Source of the DNA: G963669295 sp963669295
GTDB lineage: Bacteria; Bacteroidota; Bacteroidia; Flavobacteriales_D; CALLUQ01
Assembly (NCBI GenBank): GCA_963669295.1
Contig: OY769938.1
Coordinates: 1,116,001-1,180,000 of the forward strand
DNA: 64,000 bases
Direction: 5' to 3'
The notes under the pieces were generated by a model that saw only the letters and a list, made by a program, of their open reading frames with translations, made no database searches and was not told where the DNA came from. Position numbers and translations under genes: made by a program. Numbering within the stretch: the stretch's first letter is position 1; the number at the start of each line of letters is the position of its first letter. Positions 19,101-26,639 of this stretch are shown piece after piece.

Positions 19101-22100
19101 TAACAGCTACCGTAATGCTTCCAGTATTGAACGAACAATCATCCAAAGGATCAGTGCCATCGGTTACTTCGTCACCATTCGTCACCCCATCGCCATCACA
19201 ATCGGCAGCGTTCCAGGCAGCATTTGGTGCCACACTTTGACTGGCCAGTATCAACGAACAAGGATCGTTAGGATCAGTACCATCAGTACTTTCATCCGCA
19301 TTAGTTACGCCATCGCCATCACAATCACTGGTTGACGTTACCGTTAAGGTAATGCTGGCAGTGAGGAAAGAACAATCATCTAAAGGATCAGTACCATCGG
19401 TTACTTCGTCACCGTTACTTACTCCATCGCCATCACAGTCAGCAGCATTCCATGCAGCATTTGGTGCTACACTCTGACTGGCCAATATGAACGAGCAATT
19501 ATCCAAAGGATCGGTACCATCAATCACTTCATCGCCATTGGTTACGCCATCGCCATCACAATCTAAATTATTCCACGCAACAGTAGGTGTTACTGTTTGA
19601 CTGGCCAATACAAATGAGCAAGGGTCGTTAGGATCTGTACCATCGGTTACTTCATCAGGGTCTGTTACCCCATCGCCGTCAGTATCGGGAGGGCCACAAA
19701 CAGTAATCGTAATTATTGCAGTTACTGTAGTGCTGCAACCACCCGAAGTAACAGTGTAAGAAATTGTAGCACTACCTGCACTTATACCGGTCACTAAACC
19801 GGTTACGCCATCTACTGTAGCTACAGCAGGATTATCAGAGGCAAATGTCCCTCCAGGTGTAGTGCTCGAATAAGTGGTGGTTGCTCCAACACATAGGGGG
19901 TCAGTGCCAGTAAGTGGATTTACTGTAGGTGAAGGGTTTACGGTAACCGTCACCAGGGTAGAAAGCTCACCACTACAGTTGGAAGGCGCAACGCCAGTTA
20001 CCAATACATTAAAAGTAGTGGTGGTAGCAAGTGGACCCGTTGGCAAACTAATGGTACCGCCAGTACCAGCAACAGGCGCTCCTATATTAGAATCGTCGGA
20101 ATCGTCTCTTAGCTGGTAAGAAAACCCTGTTTCCGATAATGCTACCTCAACATTGGTAGCATCGCCAGAGCATATTGGGCTGGTAGTTGTTACCGTTAAT
20201 GATAAGTCGGGCACTGCATTTACAGTTACTGGAACGTTATCGGCAAGTACTACTTCGCACGTGCCAGGTGGTATCTTTATTGCTTTTACTTTTAATGTTG
20301 TTGACGCAAATAATACTCCACTGGTTAAAATGATGTTACCACCAGTACCCAGCACCGAAGTTCCTGTTGGGGTAACTTCATCATTTAAGAACAATTGATA
20401 AATCACCAATGCCTCTGAGTTAACTACTTCAACGTTGGCCACAAATGAGCCTTCGCAAATCACCTCACTATCCGGGTTAACGGTAAGTGCGTCGCTGGGA
20501 GTAATACAAATAATAGTGGTTCCTGCCGATGGGGCAGACTCACAAAACCCTGGAGTAGTTGCTTTTGCTGTTAAAATTCCTGTCGAGTATAATTCGTAAT
20601 TGGGTATGCTATTGATGGTCCATACGCCACCAGCAACTACAGCAGATACTCCAGCTATCGGGAAACCATCTACACAAAGTGTAATCACATCTCCATCCAC
20701 CCCTGTTCCTGAGACACTGGTCATTTGCTCAATCACTGGGGCAGTTGTAATGGCCACTGAATTAGTGGATTGCCCTTCTACAACAATACCTGTGGAGAAT
20801 GGACTAATTGTTTCGCAAGAAGAAGAGGCCAATGCGGTGGCGGTAATGGTGCTACCAACCGCTATAGATATCCCGGTATTTGCCACCCAAACACCACCAG
20901 CCAGTACTGTGGTAGTAGCCCCTTCAGGTACGCCATTTTCGTATACTTGAATGATGGTGCCAGGTGCCTCGCTTGAGGTTCCCGACACAGAAGTTACAGG
21001 GCCTGAAACACAAAACGGCCCGTCAATTGCAGGCGCATCCGAAGCAGGCCCTTGAACAATAATGTCTGCTGTTTCTGCAGAAATACATCTTGGAGTTCCT
21101 CCTGAACGAATGGCTTGTGCCGTTACTGTATCACATGCATTAAGCGATAGTCCGTTTACAGTCCATGCACCACCTGCAGTGGTAGTAGCAGTACCGGCTT
21201 GAATTCTATTTACATAAATCACTACTTCTACATCTCCAGCAACATTATCGGGTGCAGGAACATTTCCTGAAATGGAGGTAGTGGCAGTAGTAATAGGTGA
21301 AGTGGTAATGACTGGTGTTGCGGTGGAAGAGCCCAGGTTAACACAAATCCAAACAGGTGGCGATTCGCATTGACCCGGAAGTGTTTGTGTAATTCTATAA
21401 TTACCGTCTGCCAAACAAGGTCCTCCCCCAGCTGTACAACTGGTGGTTTGTCCGGTGCCGACACAACGCCACAGCCAGTTTCCCGCACCATCTACCGTAA
21501 TGGTGTTGGGCGCGCCTGCAGTAAACAGGTTACCACTGGATGGGTTTAAGGGCACAGTGCCAAACTCATAATAAACATTAATTTGCGCTCCTGCTAAACC
21601 TGTTCCCGAAAAGGCTTTACGAGCATTACATTCTATGGCAGAAGAAACAGGATCAGTACAGGTAGCACCTACAATAGTAGTGCTACAATCGTCGTAAGAA
21701 ATTTCTTCTCCCGTAGCTTGTGCTGTTGCGGTAATGGTATCGAGCGCGGCCAATGCCGGTGCTATACCAACAAGACTCCACGTACCACCAGTAACGGTGG
21801 TTGTGCCAATAGACATGCCATTGTTGTACACCGTAATGGTAGTTCCATCTGCCTCCGTTGAGGTACCAGAAACAGTAGTAGCCCCATCATCAATAGGTGA
21901 TGTAATGGTAGGACAATCAGAACGCTCTTGACAAAGTCCGGCATTAATTTCAGCCAGTGAACAAGGTCCTTGGTTGTCAACAATGATTTCAAAGCAAGAA
22001 GCAAGACTTCCACAAGAACCATCAACACCCCCTATATCCGACGCTGAACTAGGATTACAAACAGTCGATTTGTCGGCCGCCATATTGTCAACAATCACCA

Positions 22101-22812
22101 TTCTCATAGGAGTGGCCGCAGTAACACCAAATTGTGCTGTTAGATCAGCAAAATCAACAAAAAAGTCGAGAAAATAGTTGGGGCCACCGCAAATGGTAGA
22201 ATGGGCAATTGATTTTTGATAATTGGTGGTTCCAGGATAAGAGATTACCGCAGTACAGTTAGGAGTTCCGTCTACATCATAAACAAACACCCCAAACTTG
22301 GTGGCCAATACAATTTCTATTTCAAACCCAGGATTGTCTTGTGTATAATCGGGATCTGCATCCGCGCCAGTGTTCCCAAACAATCCATCGGTATCAATTA
22401 ATATACTATAGCTCTTTGCATTGGAGAGGGCATTACCCATCCTCAAGCGGAACAACCAATTGTTGCCAAGATCAACGAAAGACTGTGCCGGGTCTTCAGT
22501 TCCTGAATCAACAAAATCGGTAAACCCACAGTTAGGGCCATTGTTGATGTCGCTTGTAGGTTCTGTTCCGGGGAATACAAAGGCCACATAAGGAATTTCA
22601 CTTTCTGCCTGATCATTGGAAATAAAACCAGCTGTAGTAGCCGAAACATATCCATCGCTGTTCGGATCAAGTACTGCTGCTCCACCACCGGTGGCCGGCT
22701 CAAAAATCAATCCTGGCGTTTGTGCAACAGCAACACTGGTAATCAATACAGTAGCAATAGCCACCACCACATTAGCCAGGTGTGCCCTGAGAGAGAAAAC
22801 AGAAAATTTCAT
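13129..22812 (-). CDS. Giant T9SS type B adhesin with 53 thrombospondin-3-like repeats
   Basis: 3227 residues. A signal peptide (about 1-30, ending SVAVAQ) is followed by a globular region to about 280, a run of Ig-like/Big-like beta domains (about 290-1040), then 53 tandem repeats beginning DCDGDGV and containing DGTDPxDxCS, the Ca-binding thrombospondin type 3 pattern. The last ~95 residues (IPEAFTPNGDGMND ... GTYFYILDLG ... IKGDIYLKR) are the gliding-motility-associated type B C-terminal domain used for T9SS export. Repeats mostly alternate between 41-residue units ending AAWNAA and 38-residue units ending TSTS. Each repeat carries two cysteines. Likely a calcium-stiffened cell-surface filament with porP and ompA as dedicated partners. 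The reverse strand of the repeats is open by chance of codon pattern only. Confidence 0.95.
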   Translation of the reverse strand: MKFSVFSLRAHLANVVVAIATVLITSVAVAQTPGLIFEPATGGGAAVLDPNSDGYVSATTAGFISNDQAESEIPYVAFVFPGTEPTSDINNGPNCGFTDFVDSGTEDPAQSFVDLGNNWLFRLRMGNALSNAKSYSILIDTDGLFGNTGADADPDYTQDNPGFEIEIVLATKFGVFVYDVDGTPNCTAVISYPGTTNYQKSIAHSTICGGPNYFLDFFVDFADLTAQFGVTAATPMRMVIVDNMAADKSTVCNPSSASDIGGVDGSCGSLASCFEIIVDNQGPCSLAEINAGLCQERSDCPTITSPIDDGATTVSGTSTEADGTTITVYNNGMSIGTTTVTGGTWSLVGIAPALAALDTITATAQATGEEISYDDCSTTIVGATCTDPVSSAIECNARKAFSGTGLAGAQINVYYEFGTVPLNPSSGNLFTAGAPNTITVDGAGNWLWRCVGTGQTTSCTAGGGPCLADGNYRITQTLPGQCESPPVWICVNLGSSTATPVITTSPITTATTSISGNVPAPDNVAGDVEVVIYVNRIQAGTATTTAGGAWTVNGLSLNACDTVTAQAIRSGGTPRCISAETADIIVQGPASDAPAIDGPFCVSGPVTSVSGTSSEAPGTIIQVYENGVPEGATTTVLAGGVWVANTGISIAVGSTITATALASSSCETISPFSTGIVVEGQSTNSVAITTAPVIEQMTSVSGTGVDGDVITLCVDGFPIAGVSAVVAGGVWTINSIPNYELYSTGILTAKATTPGFCESAPSAGTTIICITPSDALTVNPDSEVICEGSFVANVEVVNSEALVIYQLFLNDEVTPTGTSVLGTGGNIILTSGVLFASTTLKVKAIKIPPGTCEVVLADNVPVTVNAVPDLSLTVTTTSPICSGDATNVEVALSETGFSYQLRDDSDDSNIGAPVAGTGGTISLPTGPLATTTTFNVLVTGVAPSNCSGELSTLVTVTVNPSPTVNPLTGTDPLCVGATTTYSSTTPGGTFASDNPAVATVDGVTGLVTGISAGSATISYTVTSGGCSTTVTAIITITVCGPPDTDGDGVTDPDEVTDGTDPNDPCSFVLASQTVTPTVAWNNLDCDGDGVTNGDEVIDGTDPLDNCSFILASQSVAPNAAWNAADCDGDGVSNGDEVTDGTDPLDDCSFLTASITLTVTSTSDCDGDGVTNADESTDGTDPNDPCSLILASQSVAPNAAWNAADCDGDGVTNGDEVTDGTDPLDDCSFNTGSITVAVTSTGDCDGDGVTNADENTDGTDPNDNCSFVLASQSVAPDAAWNAADCDGDGVSNGDEVTDGTDPLDDCSFLTGSITLTVTSTSDCDGDGVSNADESTDGTDPNDPCSLILASQSVAPNAAWNAADCDGDGVTNGDEVTDGTDPLDDCSFNTGSITVAVTSTGDCDGDGVTNADENTDGTDPNDNCSFVLASQSVAPDAAWNAADCDGDGVSNGDEVTDGTDPLDDCSFLTGSITLTVTSTSDCDGDGVSNADESTDGTDPNDPCSLILASQSVAPNAAWNAADCDGDGVTNGDEVTDGTDPLDDCSFNTGSITVAVTSTGDCDGDGVTNADENTDGTDPNDNCSFVLASQSVAPDAAWNAADCDGDGVSNGDEVTDGTDPLDDCSFLTGSITLTVTSTSDCDGDGVTNADESTDGTDPNDPCSLILASQSVAPNAAWNAADCDGDGVSNGDEVTDGTDPLDNCDFLLGSITLPVTATPDCDGDGVPNDVEIIDGTDPNDPCSYLASSQVLANVTTAWNLLDCDGDGVTNGDEIIDGTDPLDNCSLLVGSQSVAPNAAWNNADCDGDGVTNGDEVTDGTDPTDDCSYNTASITLLITSTSDCDGDGVTNADENTDGTDPFDNCSFVLASQSVAPDAAWNAADCDGDGVSNGDEVTDGTNPLDDCSFLTGSITLTVTSTSDCDGDGVTNADESTDGTDPNDPCSLILASQSVAPNAAWNAADCDGDGVTNGDEVTDGTDPLDDCSFNTGSITVAVTSTGDCDGDGVTNADENTDGTDPNDNCSFILASQSVAPDAAWNAADCDGDGVSNGDEVTDGTDPLDDCSFNTGSITLPVTSTGDCDGDGVINADEITDGTDPNDNCSFILASQSVAPNAAWNAADCDGDGVTNGDEVADGTDPLDDCSFITASITLPITSTGDCDGDGVTNADEVADGTDPLDDCSFVTASITLPVTSTGDCDGDGVTNVDEATDGTDPLDDCSFNTGSITLPVTSTNDCDGDGVTNADEATDGTDPFDDCSFNTGSITTTVTSTNDCDGDGVTNVDENTDGTDPQDYCDFILASQTVAPSAAWDADDCDGDGVTNADEITDGTDPLDNCDFNAGSITLTVTSTPDCDGDGVPNDVELLDGTDPNDPCSYLPANQVLANVTTAWNLLDCDGDGVSNGDEILDGTDPLDDCSFLTASITLPVTSTSDCDGDGVTNADEATDGTDPFDDCSFNPGSITVAVTSTGDCDGDGVTNADEATDGTDPNDNCSFILASQSVAPDAAWNAADCDGDGVSNGDEITDGTDPLDDCSFMTASITLPVTSTSDCDGDGVTNADEAIDGTDPLDDCSFNTGSITLPVTSTNDCDGDGVTNADEATDGTDPLDDCSFNTGSITLPVTSTNDCDGDGVTNADEATDGTDPNDNCSYVAASQTTTPNAAWDAADCDGDGVTNGQEVLDGTDPLDDCSYIAASITLPITSTGDCDGDGVSNADEATDGTDPFDDCSFNTGSITLPVTSTSDCDGDGVTNADEATDGTDPFDNCSLVVGSQSVTPDATWDAGDCDGDGVTNGQEILDGTDPLDDCSFNTASITLTVTSTADCDGDGVTNADEATDGTDPFDNCSFVIASQSVTPDAAWNAADCDGDGVTNGDEILDGTDPLDDCSFNTASITLPVTSTNDCDGDGVTNADEATDGTDPFDNCSFVIASQTVTTSATWDAGDCDGDGVTNGQEIIDGTDPLDDCSFVTASITLPITSTADCDGDGVINSDEVADGTDPFDDCSFITASITVTVTSTADCDGDGVPNNTEANEGTDPLDGCSYNSGSQSIATSAAWNALDCDGDGVSNGQEVNDGTDPLDDCSFNVDSITLPVTSTSDCDGDGVTNADEANDGTDPFDPCSFEEASITTSVTTTVSCGLFIPEAFTPNGDGMNDVLVIPGIDLYPNNTFMVFNRWGNKVFEAQNYQNDWDGSNQFGVSVGGDALPTGTYFYILDLGEPGPNGTDQVIKGDIYLKR
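13426..19686 (-). repeat. 53 tandem DNA repeats (114-126 bp) encoding TSP3 units
   Basis: A 6.26-kb tandem array inside the adhesin gene. On the plus strand each unit contains the conserved CCATCGCCATCACAATC core (encoding DCDGDGV). Repeat length alternates according to two linker types. Similarity between units is high but graded, showing repeated expansion and drift. Confidence 0.95.
18278..19281 (-). repeat. Perfect 474-bp tandem duplication inside the adhesin array
   Basis: Every base from 18278 to 18807 is identical to the base 474 bp further on; identity breaks at 18277 and at 18808/19282. The unit is four TSP3 repeats (158 residues), corresponding to repeats 6-9 and 10-13 of the protein. 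Complete identity at silent sites points to a recent duplication or gene conversion. Confidence 0.93.
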
Positions 22813-23469
22813 AGTAAGAGTAGTAGTTGTTAGTTCAATCCTTTGTTTATTCTGGAATGCCCCGAAATCGCTGAAGCAATGCTTCTAATACTCAATTGTC
22901 TTAGTGGCAAAAGCACCTTCCGCTAGATGGCATCATATTACTTCATAAACATGAAACAACAATATCGATACGGAGCGGATGGTCACAATAGGCTTAGAGA
23001 GAAGCAAGCGTTCTTCGACCTTAATTAATACATCATTCTTCTTTCATTCTTTACGGAACATTCAATTGTTGGTGCCTAAATATCTAAAAAAAAACTGACT
23101 AATGATGTGATTTTTTCGATAAATTGATGATTAACCACGCTAAATACCGTTGACGTAGGAAATACTGTATCGATAATTTATTCCCTTTCCAAGAGGTTGT
23201 TAGGTAAGTTATTGTTAACAATCACCAGCAAATAGTGCAGGCTTGTTCGGCCATCACCTCACCATACACCATCGATTTTTGTTAATGGTAAAACATCCTT
23301 TCTCACCTCTCCGAATACGCGTAAAAAAAATTACTGACTGACTATCAAGGTTTTGTGCAAACAGTTACCATTTGAAACATTACTACCCAAACAGTCTTAC
23401 TCCTTTTACCTATTTTTGGTAGCAATTATCATGTGAATGCAATACACTTAATTTTTCGTTAAGTACCTT
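22813..23469. promoter_or_regulatory. 657-bp divergent intergenic region between adhesin and AraC-type regulator
   Basis: AT-rich with no supportable gene. It contains a perfect 12-bp palindrome ATTGTTAACAAT (23211-23222), a possible operator. A -7-like element TATTTTTG lies at 23411-23418, about 52 bp before the regulator start, but no TTG at the usual 19-21 bp upstream was found. On the minus strand no exact TAnnTTTG element was found ahead of the adhesin. Confidence 0.45.
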
Positions 23470-24594
23470 TTGAGCCAATTTTATGTCATTATCAATGTGC
23501 TTGCAAGCTTAAATGCTTCCATTCTTTTTTGCTTGCTCTTTTTTAGGAAGAACAATACCCTTCCCAACTTCGCTTTATCGGTAGTAATGTTGGTACCAGC
23601 ATTGTATTTTGCCAACAGCCTATTGATGCTGCAAGGCATTTTTTTCCCAATACTGTTTTTCGTTGTTCAATTCATTGCCATTTTGTATGCTCCCATGATT
23701 GCAATATACGTCTATGCCTTGTTGGGCAAAAGCATGCGGCAACTCCAATTACTATATGTCCTTTCGGCACTTATTGGATGCATTCCCATTTACCTTTTTG
23801 TTGAATACCTGGGCTGGGACACCGAACAGCAAGTTCAATTTTACAACGGACTCATTCACAAACCCTACCCTGATCGGGTAACGCTGTACAGTGTTATTTT
23901 TTACACCTTCCAACAGCTGGCATTCATCTATTTATTGGTAGTAATTATTAAGGCAAAAAAGAAGGCTTATCAATATTTTTCCAATATCGACCGGCATAAA
24001 ATACGCTACCTTCAAAATTTCATGACACTGTTGGTGATCTTAAATTTCTTGATTGTTGGCTTGTATGTGAGTTTTGACATTTTATTTGTCGAGTACCTTC
24101 TTATTCCTATCGTAGTTACCATTATTTATGTTTTCCTCACCTACTACGCTTTTAAAAACAATGCCATATACACCAGGGAAGGTTATCGCATTTATCTGCA
24201 AGAAAACATCCCTGAAGAAATGACTTCCACTACCATCTCTGAGCCTAATCAATACAGCGATGTAGTTCGAGAAGTAAAAATAGCATTAGCCAATCCCGAA
24301 GTTCTAAAAGACAGCAGTTTGACCATTAAAAAGCTGGCCAAACACCTTAATATTCCCATTGGCGTACTCTCAAAATCCATCAACCAGGAGTTGAACAGTA
24401 ATTTCTATGATCTGGTGAATTCAAAAAGAGTAGAAGCTTCTAAAAAGCTTCTAGCATCGGATACCAACCACACCATTGAAGCCATTGGTTATGAGGTAGG
24501 TTTTAACAGTAGAGCCACCTTTTACAGAGCCTTTAAAAAATATACTTCCATGACTCCTACAGCCTACATCCAATCGAGGAAAAAAGCTGATTGA
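23470..24594 (+). CDS. AraC-family transcriptional regulator with membrane-embedded N-terminal half
   Basis: 374 residues. Seven or so hydrophobic helices fill residues 1-230; the C-terminal 100 residues form an AraC-type double helix-turn-helix (SLTIKKLAKHLN... and TIEAIGYEVGFNSRATFYRAFKKY, ending MTPTAYIQSRK). This is the Bacteroidota type of membrane-bound AraC regulator, expected to sense something at the envelope. The start is TTG: an in-frame stop lies at 23449-23451 and the first in-frame ATG (about residue 40) would delete the first membrane helices. It stands between the divergent adhesin locus and a T9SS gene, so either could be its target (inference). Confidence 0.88.
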   Translation: MSQFYVIINVLASLNASILFCLLFFRKNNTLPNFALSVVMLVPALYFANSLLMLQGIFFPILFFVVQFIAILYAPMIAIYVYALLGKSMRQLQLLYVLSALIGCIPIYLFVEYLGWDTEQQVQFYNGLIHKPYPDRVTLYSVIFYTFQQLAFIYLLVVIIKAKKKAYQYFSNIDRHKIRYLQNFMTLLVILNFLIVGLYVSFDILFVEYLLIPIVVTIIYVFLTYYAFKNNAIYTREGYRIYLQENIPEEMTSTTISEPNQYSDVVREVKIALANPEVLKDSSLTIKKLAKHLNIPIGVLSKSINQELNSNFYDLVNSKRVEASKKLLASDTNHTIEAIGYEVGFNSRATFYRAFKKYTSMTPTAYIQSRKKAD

Positions 24595-24627
24595 GACATA
24601 CAAAAAAGCCATTGAGACACCTATGTG

Positions 24628-24658
24628 TTGAGGCCTACTATCGTTGATCTTAAATTTG
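24628..24658 (+). promoter_or_regulatory. Bacteroidota-type promoter for the Asp-box T9SS gene
   Basis: TTG at 24628-24630 and TAAATTTG at 24651-24658 are 20 bp apart, matching the -33/-7 pattern. Predicted start of transcription is near 24664, about 22 nt before the ATG at 24686. The gene is therefore probably transcribed separately from the AraC-type regulator 91 bp upstream. Confidence 0.65.
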
Positions 24659-24685
24659 ATTAAACCATTAACTCCTTAATTTAAG

Positions 24686-25981
24686 ATGATGAGAAATTTA
24701 CTATTTATTGTACTGGGCATAATTACTATGAGTACGAGCTGGGCTCAATCGTGGAATGCCACCAACCTTTCTACTTTTAACTACTTAACCGTAACGGCTA
24801 CAGAAAGCCATCAATCGGAACTCTACAGCATTCTTTTCAATGGTTTCTCAGGTGATGTTCATCAACTCGACGCCAATGGCACTTCCTGGAGTACGGTAAC
24901 CATTAGTGGTACAGATGGTGGTATCAATACGCTATTGCAAGATGCCAACACCAGAATCTACCTCACCACCAATTCATTGGGTTATGGTATGCTTTACTAT
25001 TCCACCGATCAACTTAACACCTTTGTTCTTGATACAGTTGGCCTCCCAAAAATGTTGAATGGAATAGTTGCTCCTATTAAAATGCAATATTACCGTGGTA
25101 AAGTACTGGCCAATCTCGGTTCTTCCGGCTATTGGTTAAAAGACACCAGTGCCACCACCTGGCAACACATCGACGTACCCACCAGTTTAAATGGAGGGGT
25201 AGATCCTCTTTGTTTTTATAACGATACGATATATGCACATGATAACACAGGGGCTAACACTTTATACGTGTCTGGTGATTTCGGACAAACGTGGAGTATT
25301 AGAAACACCAATCTTCCTTCTTTCTTCAAGGGCCATGTTTTAAAGGCCAATACCAGTACTGGCAGGCTGTACATGGCTGGCGCCAAAACCGATGGCACCT
25401 TATATGGCATTTATTATTCTGACGATAACGGTTTTACCTGGACCATTGCCAATCTTGCTGCTTTTATTGGAACCGATGTAAACGGTGGACAACAAGAAGT
25501 AGTTACTATTTATGCCAATGGCAACGATGTATTTATTGCATTGGAAAACGATACCCTCAATACCACCCCTGACGTACTGAGTAGCACCAATGGCATTGCC
25601 AATGTTGATTACGATACACTGGGATTAATTGTTGATCCTGCAGGAACCATGAATGGGGCTAAATTTTTGGTACACGATGGCAAAATGGCCATGGCTCTAA
25701 ATGTGCGAGATGTTTATTTGAAAGACCTGGGGACAGTAGTCAGTCAGCACACACTGTTTGACGATGACTTTATGCTTTACCCCAATCCGGCAACGGATGT
25801 GGTCATGGTAACGTCTAAAGAGGTAGCACAAATTATTATCCTCGACCTTCATGGAAGAACAGTACTCTCTTCGACCAACAGCAGGGTTGACATTTCATCG
25901 CTTAGCCCAGGAGCTTACCTTGTGGAAGTATGGAGCAATAACCAACAACTTATGGGGCGGAAGAAGCTGGTAAAGCACTAA
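24686..25981 (+). CDS. T9SS-secreted Asp-box (BNR) repeat protein with type A sorting domain
   Basis: 431 residues. Signal peptide MMRNLLFIVLGIITMSTSWAQ, then a beta-propeller-like region with Asp-box motifs of the form SxDxGxTW (SGDFGQTWSI at about 196 and SDDNGFTWTI at about 247). The last ~75 residues (LYPNPATDVV ... IIILDLHGRTV ... LSPGAYLVEV ... KKLVKH) are a T9SS type A C-terminal sorting domain. It is a cell-surface or secreted protein. Asp-box propellers occur in sialidases, but no sialidase active-site arginines can be assigned, so no enzymatic call is made. Confidence 0.9.
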   Translation: MMRNLLFIVLGIITMSTSWAQSWNATNLSTFNYLTVTATESHQSELYSILFNGFSGDVHQLDANGTSWSTVTISGTDGGINTLLQDANTRIYLTTNSLGYGMLYYSTDQLNTFVLDTVGLPKMLNGIVAPIKMQYYRGKVLANLGSSGYWLKDTSATTWQHIDVPTSLNGGVDPLCFYNDTIYAHDNTGANTLYVSGDFGQTWSIRNTNLPSFFKGHVLKANTSTGRLYMAGAKTDGTLYGIYYSDDNGFTWTIANLAAFIGTDVNGGQQEVVTIYANGNDVFIALENDTLNTTPDVLSSTNGIANVDYDTLGLIVDPAGTMNGAKFLVHDGKMAMALNVRDVYLKDLGTVVSQHTLFDDDFMLYPNPATDVVMVTSKEVAQIIILDLHGRTVLSSTNSRVDISSLSPGAYLVEVWSNNQQLMGRKKLVKH

Positions 25982-26017
25982 ATTAAACAACGTTTTAATG
26001 CACGCTCGAAACAAAAG

Positions 26018-26042
26018 AGCCACCTCAATTGAGGTGGCTTTC
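26018..26042. terminator. Terminator between converging transcription units
   Basis: Nine-bp stem AGCCACCTC/GAGGTGGCT with an AATT loop (26018-26039). On the minus strand it is followed by CTTTTGTTT, and on the plus strand by TTCCTGTTCC. It can end the Asp-box gene and the 27-kb operon arriving from the right. A weaker hairpin (AACGAAG / CTTCGTT, 26149-26167) lies just after the operon's last stop. Confidence 0.75.
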
Positions 26043-26184
26043 CTGTTCCTATTTGCTGCTCCATTTGCACTTTATCATGTAGATCATGCCATGGCCATTA
26101 ACACTTCTGTTAACATGCCTTAAAGTGAATTGGGCAATGTTATTTTATTGAACGAAGGTTGTCTTCGTTACAATTGTTTGATCT

Positions 26185-26610
26185 TTAGAAAGCGCTAAGT
26201 GCTGCTCTTTTCCAACCTTCGTTTGTTTTTACATACAGGTATGAATTGTCCCAGGCAACATCTCCAGCATTGCCATTGGCGTCGCTGGTGTCGAGTGGAG
26301 AATAGGAAGTGCGTAAACGCAACTGATTGTACCCTTCTTCTCCAGCCACATCCAACCTAGAGGTTGGGGTAGATGTTCCCATACCAACATGACTGCCGTC
26401 GTCAACGATTTGGCTGTCGCCAATGGTGCCAGCACCAACAAACTTTGCCAGTTGATTTTGAGTGCCATTGCCGTCAATACCGCTATTAAAAATACTGATC
26501 AGTTGATTGACGGTAGCCTTTCTTGTTTCACCTGCATTGACTATCGCTACAAGGTCGCTCCCCAAAACGGTAGTTGCCGCATCCAATTGTGTTATTGTTT
26601 TATCTGCCAT
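26185..26610 (-). CDS. Short phage-tail-fibre-like protein
   Basis: 141 residues, no signal peptide. Residues 1-40 (KTITQLDAATTVLGSDLVAIVNAGETRKATVNQLIS) resemble the N-terminal attachment segment of many phage tail fibres, where an ISELxAAxxLxGTDLVxIVxxGxTxKxT pattern is common. This is followed by a GMGTSTPTSRLDV motif typical of Bacteroidota fibre-like proteins. It is the last gene of the 27-kb operon, 29 bp after the 565-residue fibre-like gene, with which it shares the N-terminal domain. Probably a structural or adhesive fibre component. No capsid or tail-sheath genes lie nearby. Confidence 0.75.
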   Translation of the reverse strand: MADKTITQLDAATTVLGSDLVAIVNAGETRKATVNQLISIFNSGIDGNGTQNQLAKFVGAGTIGDSQIVDDGSHVGMGTSTPTSRLDVAGEEGYNQLRLRTSYSPLDTSDANGNAGDVAWDNSYLYVKTNEGWKRAALSAF

Positions 26611-26639
26611 GATTTTATGCTTTAATTCTTATAATTACA

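Noticed and set aside
13733..19240. Series of plus-strand open frames rich in Ser, Pro and Val opposite the adhesin repeats
   Set aside because: They are the reverse reading of the tandem repeats; the minus strand gives a signal peptide, TSP3 repeats and a T9SS domain in one frame.
13426..19686. CRISPR-like regular spacing of a conserved core
   Set aside because: The array is coding throughout, with 114-126-bp units and similar rather than unique intervening sequence; no cas genes.
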